A stretch of DNA of 64,000 bases from Membranipora membranacea (Eukaryota; Bryozoa; Gymnolaemata; Cheilostomatida; Membraniporidae), in the NCBI GenBank assembly GCA_914767715.1, contig OU612066.1, positions 2,113,001 through 2,177,000 on the forward strand, written 5' to 3'. Positions 21,801-37,042 of this stretch are shown here, piece by piece. Made by a program: the position numbers and the translations under genes. How positions within the stretch are numbered: position 1 is the first letter of the stretch; each line of letters begins with the position of its first letter. The notes under the pieces were generated by a model. That model ran no database searches, was not told where the DNA came from, and saw nothing but the letters and a program-made list of their open reading frames with translations.

Positions 21801-24616
21801 TTAAATAATGAAACAGGATGTCTGTATCAGTTTTGACAGTTTGTCAACAAAGATGGGGAATGATTAGATGTCAGGATAGTTCTTAATGTCATGGTGATTG
21901 GCAGTCTGACAAAAAACTGCAAGGATAGTCCGGTGGCAGCCCCTGCCTATCTTGTCACTTCCATTTGCACTTTTGAATGGATAAGGTTTGTCAGTTGTTT
22001 CTGGTACAGTTTTTCACGCTGATCGCAATGGTAACAATGCACCTTACACTAAGTTGCACAATAGGCCGTTAATTGCCAAAAACGCTGCCGGTAAAAGGGA
22101 AAGTGATCAAAAAATGATGATATGTTTTCAAAACATCCAAAATCTGAAAGAGCATGTCATAATTAGTGGATCTACAACTTTATATGGATCTGCTATCATA
22201 AAAAGCTGAGACGCGGCCAGCAACGGTTGCAATACCCCTTTTATCACCTGTGTATAACTATCATTAAAGAGTAACTACTTTTTCCATTATGCTGCTGCCT
22301 AAAAAACAAGCTTCGAATGTTCGTATTGATCTGATTTTTTTATGGTGACTGTGTATTGACCCTCCCATTGCATGACACCAGTTTTAAATGCTCTGAGTGT
22401 GTCGTTTTTCAAATAGTGCGTATTCTTAGGTTTCCTTTATAGTATCATTAAAATCGTCTTTATAAAGTTATATAGCGTGTAAAGCAAAAGTTAACTCCTC
22501 CAAGCATCATCAGAACGGTGCGTAGTGCTGAAAAAAAATTCTTTGGTCATTGGTGGAGTCAATACAAAATCACCATAAGAAAAATCAGATTGATACGAAC
22601 ATTCTAAGTCAGTTTTCGAGGCGTCTGCATAATTGAAAAAGTAGTGTCATTTCAATGATAGTTATATACAGGTGATATAAGGGGGTATTGCAACCGTTGT
22701 TGGCCACATCTCGTCTATGTGTGATAGCAGACCCATGTAAACTTGTAGATCCACTAATTATGACAGGCTCTTTCAAATTTTGGACGTTTTGAAACCATAT
22801 CATCATTTTTTCATCACTTTCCCTTTTGTCGGCAGCGTTTTCCACTTTATCACTTTTTATAAGGTTGGTCATTCACTCAATATTTTAGATATCATGCTGA
22901 TATTTTACCAAAAACTGACTAAGGTATATATGAATCTGATTACAGAGTTTGAGTAGCCCAGCTCATAAGGCGAGCACAGGACAGACTTTTGAAATCTCAC
23001 AAAAACAGCAATTTTGGCCATTTTCGGCAGCGCTTTTGGCACTTTGCTGCCTATTGTGCAACTTTGTAGAAGGTACATCATCACCATTGCGACCGCCTCA
23101 AAAAACTACCCTAGTATCCACTCTTAGAATTTATCCATCAAATTTCGCCACAATTTTGGTAGGCTGCCACCGGACTAGGACAAAGACATTACCCTCCATT
23201 ATACCCTCCATTATGTGCACAGATAACATGAACTCTGGCCGGCACAACAAAGTGCTTGATGCAAACTTATAAACTGAGACCATTTATCAAACTTTATTGC
23301 AGTGATAAATCAATTATTAACCATTTACCACAGCAACACAGTTACCCATAAGTTTATGCAAGGTTTTCAGTGGTGGATTCGAGGTAGTTGTTATTAGTTA
23401 TTAGCTATGTGCCTATCATGAGGTTAATTTATATGATTCTGCATCACTACTTGTTGAACCCCCCCCCCCCCCCCATCAACAGAAACAGTAGATAGCAATT
23501 CATCATTATGTCTGTAAGCTGCGTTTGTTCCGATGAGATTGAGGGGAGTCTCAAAAATCCTTTTTAAACATATTGGATGCATGCAAATATATTGTGATTA
23601 TTGGAGCTAAAATTCTGCAGACATGACAACTTATTGAACAATCTGTAGAATATAGCACCAGAGAAATTCGCTAACTCAGCATAAGGTCTTGTGTTATGTC
23701 TTGTGTTATGGTAAATATATAATTTCCGTTGGTTTGTTTCATTGGCATATGCTTTCACCAACTTTTCAGTACAACATACATCATTTGAATTTTTTTGGGA
23801 TAGCAGTGCTGTTGTCACAAAAGACTTTGATAGTATTCTTGTCATAAGACATATCACTTCACCTCAGCTTCATGTCGTGCAAGCTTGATGTTATACAGTA
23901 TTACTGTGCACAAATGCTATTGGCAATTTTGATATCAATGGTCTGGCCTTTCTAGCAGCAAGATGGATACCAGTAGAGTTACTATTACTGTTACTGGATT
24001 TTTATCAACCATAGCTGCTTTACTCACAAAGAAGATACAGTTCAAGCGGTTTTACAGAGATGGGCAGAGCTGCAGCATCTACAGAATAATAACTCAGCAA
24101 ACAGCACTATAATAATACTGATTTACTGATCTGTTAGGTGGTTACTCTGTACTGGTAGTAGTACTTACTGATCTGTTCGGTGGTTACTCTGTACTGGTAG
24201 TAGTTGTAGTGTAGTCCCCCAAACAGAAACCCAAACTGTGCATTGTCCTTCTGTTTCTGTTTAGTCATATTCTCAAACTCAGGCCCATTTCTAGCCACAA
24301 ACTGAGCTAGTTTGTCTATTATTTTCTTCATCTCAAGGTCTATCAAACACCAAAGCATAACAGAGTTTATAATATCTCGGAATTCACTTACTGTGTGAAA
24401 TAGATTCCACATTCTTATACACAGGATTCAGCAAGAAAGACTCTGCGCACTAAGCTCCTTATATTGTAAAAACCATTTTGCAATAAAGAGGCAACTGTGA
24501 CTTCAACATAATACTAAAGACATGATAATGACTGGAACCGAATAATTTTACAGGTAGTCAGTAGTCAGACCTCATACTCATAGCTTACCCTCTGGAGGTT
24601 GAGGAAGAGAGGCCAT
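9896..24616 (-). CDS. CHERP: CHERP, SURP/CID/G-patch splicing factor
   Basis: CHERP is a nuclear U2 snRNP-associated splicing factor. Seventeen exons join in frame from ATG 24614-24616 to TAA 9896-9898: 24589-24616, 24169-24339, 20803-20978, 19880-20094, 18863-18937, 18422-18533, 16751-16801, 14872-15000, 14327-14606, 14091-14180, 13704-13867, 13281-13414, 12428-12559, 11734-11916, 11325-11417, 10487-10563 and 9896-10110. This gives 774 residues; human CHERP is about 916. Domains in order are a SURP module (residues ~10-60, IIDKLAQFVARNGPEFE), a coiled Gln-rich stretch, a CID (~145-275, with CTKDNIQNAKSWV and LHLAYLINDIMHHC), a Pro-rich middle, the conserved APYFDLPAGLM and AVEAFYKPPSHE boxes, an RS domain (~588-675) and a C-terminal G-patch (KKMGWGGAGLGASEQGI). 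Domain order and the conserved boxes make the identity firm. Two exons are followed by tandemly duplicated splice donors. Confidence 0.95.
10282..10425. mobile_element. Short palindromic MITE flanked by TTAA
   Basis: TTAA at 10278-10281 and 10426-10429 bracket arms beginning AGTGAGTGTAAAG and, read inward on the other strand, AGTGTTTGTAAAGG. Both arms continue through ACAGGTTT and GGTATCATT. The whole can fold into a hairpin with a loop near 10340-10365. It lies in a CHERP intron between exons 16 and 17. Confidence 0.7.
12827..13250. mobile_element. hAT-like MITE with 8-bp duplication
   Basis: An exact 8-bp duplication, CATTTTGG, flanks the element at 12819-12826 and 13251-13258. The ends TAGGGCTGGG and CACAGCCCCA form imperfect inverted repeats of the hAT type. 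The interior is rich in GATTAAT/ATTAATC motifs and encodes nothing. It sits in a CHERP intron and ends only 22 bp from the 5' splice site of exon 12. Confidence 0.85.
14061..14097 (-). repeat. 20-bp tandem duplication of a CHERP splice donor
   Basis: On the plus strand TTGGTCTCACCTGG occurs at 14061 and again at 14081. On the coding strand this places two identical donors (CCAG/GTGAGACCAA) 20 nt apart at the end of CHERP exon 10. The upstream donor (exon end 14091) keeps the reading frame with exon 11. The downstream donor (exon end 14071) would add 20 nt and shift the frame. Confidence 0.85.
20370..20468. repeat. 19-bp minisatellite, about 5 copies
   Basis: The unit CGGTGATACACATGTTCTC starts at 20370, 20389, 20408, 20427 and 20446, nearly without variation, followed by a partial copy. 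Because 19 is not a multiple of three and the unit has no stop on the minus strand, all three minus-strand frames stay open through it. It lies in the CHERP intron between exons 3 and 4. Confidence 0.95.
21922..23181. mobile_element. 1.26-kb inverted-repeat (foldback) element
   Basis: The left arm, about 21922-22370, is repeated in inverted orientation at about 22545-23181. Shared landmarks are AGTCCGGTGGCAGCC at the outer ends, TTGCACAATAGGC, AAAGGGAAAGTGAT, TTAGTGGATCTACAA and ATGTTCGTATTGATCTGAT nearest the centre. The right arm is longer because of internal insertions. The spacer of about 175 bp has no open frame. It lies in CHERP intron 2. No target duplication was established. Confidence 0.8.
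23459..23474. repeat. Poly-C tract
   Basis: This is an uninterrupted run of about 16 cytosines inside CHERP intron 2. It is a simple-sequence feature with no other context. Confidence 0.9.
24123..24203 (-). repeat. 42-bp tandem duplication of a CHERP exon end and donor
   Basis: A 42-bp unit starts at 24123 and again at 24165 on the plus strand, with the two copies differing at only a few bases. On the coding strand it contains the last ~34 nt of CHERP exon 2 and its donor (ATCA/GTAAGT). The intronic copy has a C-to-A change that makes an in-frame TAA just before its own donor-like GTAAAT. Normal splicing uses the exon-proximal copy (exon end 24169). Confidence 0.9.
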
Positions 24617-25309
24617 GTCTTCGGATTAGTTTTACCTCATATGTCTCCCGATAGCCTGAAGATATAGATTTATTATTGTGTGTGTGACACGCCAAACCAG
24701 CAGAAAATGTATGTATTAAAATAGAGAGTACAATAGGTAGACCCAGTTAATATCACTGTATCATGCCACAAGGATATTCTATTCATGTAAAGCGAAGCCG
24801 ACATAATATGGTTCTGCCTATTGCACCTCCAACTGCAAATATGGTCTGACACCAACCCTAGACCCAGTGGACAGGTTTACGTCAAGAACTGGGTTTCTGG
24901 AGATGTTTGACTGCCAGACTGGAATTATTTTTTGAAGTGAATGAGGTGGTGAATCATCTCATAATCTATGGAGAAAAAAAAATTTGGACTGCAGTTTTCT
25001 TAGTATTTTGTTTGAAATACTACCTCCTATGCTATACTTGGTCACAAATTGCTCACTTATTGCCGGAATATAATATATTTTGAGTGGGCTATTTGGGCAC
25101 AAATTTGTCTAATATGAAGACCATGTATGTGAGCGATAATTTTGAGCGATGTGATAATTCGCTTTAGGAAAGCAGCGTTCATTCCAATTGATTCTGAAAG
25201 ACCCCCAGCTCCTTAATCATCAAAGAATTACCTCGATTCTAAAAACAACAACGACCCATCTTCTTATCTATTCTATCTCTAGGGATGGGAGAGAGGAGGG
25301 TAGTCAAAC

Positions 25310-25662
25310 CACAGACAGCAGGTCACTGACAGTTTATTTGATGAGTTGCAGCCTTGTGTGTGTGTGGTTTGTGTTTGTTGTGGTGAAGATGGGAAGCTGT
25401 CTGTGCATGAACCAAGTTATCGCGGCTGTGCCCGCCAATTACGTTGCTCAGATGAGTCACTTCTCTCTCATTGGTCAGAAGTTAATATTCTGACCAATGA
25501 GAGAGAAGTGACTCATCTGAGCAATTGGCGGTACAGAAGCTCCACAGCCGCGATAACTTGGTTCATGCAAGCTTCCCATCTTCACCACAACAAACACAAA
25601 CCACACACACACAAGGCTGCAACTCATCAAATCAATCAACTGTCAGTGACCTGCTGTCTGTG
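25310..25662. mobile_element. Palindromic MITE in the divergent promoter region
   Basis: Two arms of about 175 bp meet at 25484 with a loop of only about 7 nt. The ends CACAGACAGCAGGTCACTGA and its complement are perfect, and a 7-bp direct repeat, GTCAAAC, flanks the element (25303-25309 and 25663-25669). The arms differ mainly by indels around 25425-25445 and its mirror. Mirrored TGAGTCA (25453-25459, 25509-25515) and ATTGG/CCAAT (25470-25474, 25494-25498) motifs lie either side of the centre. No protein is encoded. Confidence 0.8.
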
Positions 25663-26745
25663 GTCAAACATCGCCAAACACCCAGGTATTACAGTGTACC
25701 TGTGGATAGTAATCACAAGGACTACTCTAAAGGAGTTAAAGTAACCCTGAGCTGAGGCTGTTGTGTTACTCATGAGTTGACTTGGTTATCATAATAATTA
25801 ATAATCATATATATATATATATAAATTTTAATACCATGAATATATATCATATTTTCATAGTTATCATAGTATTAAAATTTATGTTTGGAGCCCATTCAAT
25901 CATCAACTGCAACAAATCTAACAAACAAATCAATCAACTAATGAATTGATTCAACTATCCGATGAATGAGCGACTTGTTGTTGTGAGATGAGATTGAGAA
26001 AATTAGATTAGAATAATTTACCTCAACCAAGTCCAAACAACATAAAATTGCCATTCCAGCAAGATTTGAATATTGGGCCAAATGCTACATGAAGGTAAAG
26101 CTCACATCCTTGTTGGGCCCTTAAGAAGCAACACTGTGACACCATATATTGCCATTTGTATTAAAATTAAACAAAACAGTCAGAATAGCTACCTTCCTTC
26201 TGATCTGTGGGAATAAACAAATGGCAGCCTCCTAAGGTTCCAGATGGAGCGGTATCCGGTTCACCAAGCTCGATCCTTACTTTCGAACTATTTCTACTAA
26301 AACAATGTTATTGGCTGCACAGTGGAGCCATCAAAATATGATTGGTTAGAGTCATCAGGTCACATGACCATACCAAAATAAATACAGGCTGCATTCCTGC
26401 ATTCAGGTGAAAGCTAAAGAACTGGTGAGGCGCTGTGGAAGGGTATGTTAGAGAGTTAACAACAGTCAGAAGGATTTATATCCAATGGTTCTGGAGGCAG
26501 GCAGCAGAAAATCGTTTGGGTAAGTTATCCACAGTTCTAAAATTTGATGTTATGTTCAACAACTTTCTCAAAATATGGAAGTGAAGTGCTGCAAATCTGG
26601 AAAGAATAAAAAGCCATTTTTTAGGCTAAAAGACAACAAAAAAATACAGCTAGCAGGCCTTGAGTAAAGTCTCATTTAACTTGAAGTTTTAACATCAACA
26701 ATAATATTCAGATTTTAGTGCTGCTGAGCTGACTACCTTAGTTTG

Positions 26746-26799
26746 ATGAAAAGACCCTGTTTGAGTTCCGACCCACTAGCCGGATACCACCACCTGTGA
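26746..26799 (+). CDS. Upstream ORF of MNK, 17 codons
   Basis: ATG at 26746 opens a 17-codon frame ending TGA at 26797-26799. This is 24 nt before the MNK start codon and in the same frame. It lies in the presumed 5' UTR exon. Such a short upstream frame could affect initiation at the main ATG. Translation of it is inferred only from position. Confidence 0.3.
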   Translation: MKRPCLSSDPLAGYHHL

Positions 26800-26823
26800 T
26801 CTACCGAAACCGCGAAAGGAAAA

Positions 26824-32625
<5,802 letters not shown>

Positions 32626-33314
32626 GACTCAAAACTGTGTGCAGCTCGCGGCGGCTCAATGTTCCATTCTACTCTCTTATACCTACAGCTTTATAATTAA
32701 CCGATTCCGACCGAAGAAATAGACTGTACTTACAGTGTGGCAGTTAAACTGACCCAAAACTCTGCGCCGTAATATACGTGTTCAGGACAATTAGACCAGC
32801 GTGATGGCTATATTACACTAAAGAAGAATGGATCCATTCCAATTAACGATTGCTCGGACCTCATTATATAGCAACTATACACTTACTACTCATTTACTAC
32901 TATACTACAGGAAGAGCTGCACATGGTTACTGTGATATATACATTGCTGCTTCTTCTTCAAGCAATTGTGCATTATGAACTGAAGTAACATTTGGTTTGC
33001 TCGTTAAATCTCATGAACGATTGATATCTAGGCGTGTGCGAATTTTTGTAAGAACGGATGCTGCATTGTTATGCTACTCTCTACTACCAATATCCACCTT
33101 ATTAGCCTATGGTTAATCACTGACTTTAGAGCGGGGAGCCGTCCTGCGCCGCCCTGCTAACTCAAATCCGTAAATAAGTATTACCTCCATCATTATGCTG
33201 ATCTCAATAGCTCTCAGACTGAAAGTAAACTCATCCACTTAGTTCATTAGCCGTCAACCCGATGAAAGCGACGACAACAAATACTTCCCCACTAACTAAG
33301 TTCACTAGTATCCT

Positions 33315-33509
33315 ATATCTAAGAACTTCTGTTCTCAAGTTAAATATGGGTTCTCAGTGGTACGGGTAACACGATAGGCTCGATGTCACAGCCTTAGAGC
33401 TGCTGCATCAGCCTTCTCCATCATCTTCAATGTTCTATTAGTGAACTGAGAACCCAGCCTATGTTCTAGTCGTGCCTGGTCAGTGGATCAAATCAAGTTC
33501 TTAGATATA
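33315..33509. repeat. Short inverted-repeat element
   Basis: TATATCTAAGAACTT at 33315-33329 is repeated as its complement at 33495-33509. A second inverted match, GGGTTCTCAGT/ACTGAGAACCC, lies inside. The segment can form an imperfect hairpin of about 195 bp. It lies within the probable MNK 3' UTR, upstream of the signal at 34278. Confidence 0.6.
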
Positions 33510-34277
33510 AAATAGTAGTAACCAAAGCTTTTTTTTCAAAGTTCGATGATTTGACCATCATTTTCGTTATATTTTGTGCAATCGGCAATCAAGTAAGCTC
33601 TTTTCCAAAACGGTATCAGCTGGATTTGTGGCAGAAGCGAGCTATATAATTTTGTTTTTTTCTTTTGTTTATAATTTCACCCATAGTGGACTTACATTTT
33701 CAGTTTAAAAAAATAATGGTGGTTGCCATGATCATTTTTTGTATTATCTGCTGTTACAAATAACAACTTTTGTAAAGTTTTTTTTCCAATTTTGAACGAA
33801 TGCTGTCTGAAAAGGGAACCAACACTCCAACCCAGTAATAGGTGCTTATATCTTTAAAAGAAAGAAAAGGATAGATAAATTGTGCTTTTTTCATCATTAT
33901 TGCCAACAATTTTCAACTCAAGTTTTTTGGATTTTTGCATGCTTGATCCCACACATCCTCAAGAGCATCAATGATGTGAAATAACTTTTTTTTTCAAACA
34001 ATAGTGTGTGAGCTATACGATAACATTTTAATGTAAAGGTCAAAGTTGAGACAGCTTTGACCCTTGATGTTACCAGTAATTTTCGATGGCCACTTTTATG
34101 TGGGCCTGGTAGAGAGAGATGGTGTCTATTCCATCATCACATTAACCTGCTGTATGTATGGATAGATAACAGTTAGATTTATGTTTTGAAACGCTGAATA
34201 TACTACTGGTCTGTAGTATGGTGTTGTGTGCTCAAAGAGCCTTTGATGTTGAACTATCTTACAATCTTGTAGTTCCA

Positions 34278-34283
34278 AATAAA
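34278..34283 (+). terminator. Candidate poly(A) signal of MNK
   Basis: AATAAA lies 1.65 kb after the MNK stop and is followed within 40 bp by a GT-rich stretch (TGTTCTTTGTTTG). It implies a long 3' UTR. Confidence 0.5.
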
Positions 34284-37011
34284 AAAATTGAAAAACTCAT
34301 ATTACTGTTCTTTGTTTGAGAGGCACTCATTTTATTTCACTAAATGCGTAGCATTTATAATTTTTATGGAAGAAATTCCTCTATTTATCACACGTTAATC
34401 AGACGAGAGCTCTGACTGTTTGCACCATTGCAAATGGTATAAATTCATGGTGTGTGAGGGAAACTGACAATATGAGTGAAAGACTAGAAAAATAGGTAGT
34501 AAAAGAAGTTACTGTAACGTTTCAAGAGCGAAGATCTCAAGGATTGAACCTTTATAATATTTGACATATGGATTAGGGGAGCAATTTTAGTTCTAAATTA
34601 GTGAATCTGATCTATCACTCAAATTATCACTAAGCAGACATGTGGAGTTGATCGACTTTAATTCTATGTGATAACTGTGGGTTTGCTTCGTCCTGTGAAC
34701 TCTTGTAGTTTAGATATGGTGAGAGCTATATCCACCAGTGGTGCCAGCATCACCTACAAATACAGTATATATACCGAAATGTCAACCAACAAAACAACTA
34801 ACTTTGGTGGTCCTAACTAAATAAGTAAACGGTGCTGTCGTTATCCCTCAACTAGCTGCTCCCCACCCCCTCCCTTATTAGGAACTGACGGCTGTGTAAA
34901 TGAATAATGAGGAGTAACAGCTTCATGGTTTAGGGTTATATTGAAGAGATCATCCCACCAGCTCAATGATCTATACATATTTACGTTATGGTATCACCCT
35001 AAGTCATGACATTTCAACAACAACAAGAAAGAAGTAGGTTTGCGAGCTCATACAACAGAAGAGGTGATACACGTTTTGTAAGCACGAAGCTGACACGTTT
35101 CTGGTGGTAATTTTTCAGAAGGCGGAAAGTCTGACTTATAAATAGGCAAAAATGTTGTCAAGAAGACAGCAATATCCGAGAGAGTAGATATCAGTCTTCG
35201 ATCCTACTTGTATGTTCTGGTATCATTACAAGGCAGCATGTAACCTAGTCTGGTTCTAACCGAATGAAGGAAGCTTGAGATCACAAACCAACCAGTTTTT
35301 ATATACCGGTATCGTAAATAGCGCCATCCCGGATTGCTGCCGTGTAGAAACAATCTCAGTCCAACATTTTAATCCCTGTGACCAGGAAGAATGGAATTAT
35401 ATTTCATTCTTCCTGCTGTGACAGATTTTGAGAAAGATATAATTCTTTATCAATCTAAGTTAATTATTGAAATAATAGTTCTTCTTAATCTGAGAGGTTA
35501 GCGATCCTTCCACAGATTGTTCCTATATTATCATGATCTCCACAAGGCCACTTCTGGAGGTGTAGAACTTATAGACAGGAAACACCGGCACCCAGAGGGC
35601 ACCCGGAGCACTAACAGTTATTTAATAGTTCCAGGTCATCTGACTGACGTCAAGTGAATATATTATTTATTTTTATTCTCGTTTTTTATCTTGACATTAT
35701 TGAGATATTGACAGAATTATTCCGCATACCGCAGACCAGCAGGGTGAAACAGAAATCAAGAGCAACATAGAATACTTGGTCGTAGTATTTTACCTGACAG
35801 AAATAGAGTGCCACCTGGTCCCATATATTTGGATAGTGTTTACACCAGTGGTTAGGCAGCTTAACTACAGGAAATGTAAATCTAACAGCTCATTCTAGCC
35901 AAGTTCCCTCTGTACTAGTGTATACTGGGGACAGCACTTATTTAAGCCTCTGTATCTCAAATGGAAAGTTTGGTCCAAAAGCAAAAATTGACAATTTGAG
36001 GAGGGGCTAATTTAAGGTCAGGTGTACGCAAAATGTATCCACATATTTTCACAAACTATTTTCACAGTGTCAGAACAGCTTAGGCAAACTGTTATTTTCT
36101 GTCACTCATCATAAACGGTGAGCAATACACGGCTGTAGATCCAAAGCATAGAAAGTTTGAAGTATGAATTAATACGGCACTCACACTGTTTGCACATGGC
36201 AAATATTTTGTACCCTCGCCTAACTTGACATAACTATGAGTGTACTAATATTAGACTTTGAATCCTGTAACCGAGGGCTGACCAACTACCCAGTACCTCA
36301 GTACACAAACACACAGATAAGGGCTTCAAGGCACTGCAAAGTGTAAACAGTGATATGAAAATCGGTCAGACCTGTATGTCATATATCACAGGGCTCAGAG
36401 ATAAGAATACACAGCGGCACTCATTTAGTAGCATATTGTGAAATTGTGATAAAAATAAAACTATAATAATATTTAAGCGCACTCTGAGTCTGAACCAACC
36501 ATATTTTGACTGCCTACAGGGCCAAATTGTTTTGGGCTCCGCGCCTTGAGTAGCATCTCAGATGCTACCGAGCACATAGAGCCTCATCATCGCCCACTAG
36601 GTTTTTAACTGTCAATTTTTGATGAAAAATACACCAAACCAAACATGCTCTACAGGTCACATTTTCCACTCCTCCAAAAACCAAGGTGTTTCAGGTCATT
36701 TAGCTATTTTAAAATCCTTTTTCCAATATATTTATTTGAAACATGAGCCAAGTTATATTCAAAATCACTATGCCGAAATGTAGTGGATGAAACAGGAAAT
36801 AGAAGTAGGGTACAAAGTCAGTCTTCTCTTTTTAATTTTGCACCACAAATAGCCATAGGGCCTACTTGATGTGAAAGCATGGGTCCATCTACATATTGTA
36901 GGCATGTAGATCAAGGAGTCCTTGTGTAGATATACATCTCTCATTGCCAATGAACTCGCAGTCTCCACACTTTTGAACCACGACTCAACTATTATGGTTG
37001 ATATTAAAGCC

Positions 37012-37042
37012 GTTACTAGCCGTTACTAGCCGTTACTAGCCG
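37012..37042. repeat. 10-bp tandem repeat, about 3 copies
   Basis: The unit CCGTTACTAG is repeated three times with a degenerate fourth copy. It is a minor simple repeat in non-coding DNA. Confidence 0.85.

Larger units (their letters stand above)
24617..26823. promoter_or_regulatory. Divergent CHERP/MNK promoter region
   Basis: The start codons of CHERP (24616, minus) and MNK (26824, plus) face away from each other across about 2.2 kb. The interval holds the palindrome at 25310-25662, a (TA)n tract near 25808-25822, a small inverted repeat around 25824-25881 with arms AATTTTAATAC, and two ATTGG (inverted CCAAT) motifs near 26310 and 26340. A possible noncoding MNK exon ends at 26519 before GTAAGT, with an acceptor TTTTAG at 26717. 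No other coding exon was recognised. Confidence 0.5.

Noticed and set aside
25346-25755. Long plus-strand frames across the 25.3-25.7 kb palindrome
   Set aside because: The sequence is an inverted repeat rich in CA/GT, and the same DNA read in both directions explains the open frames.
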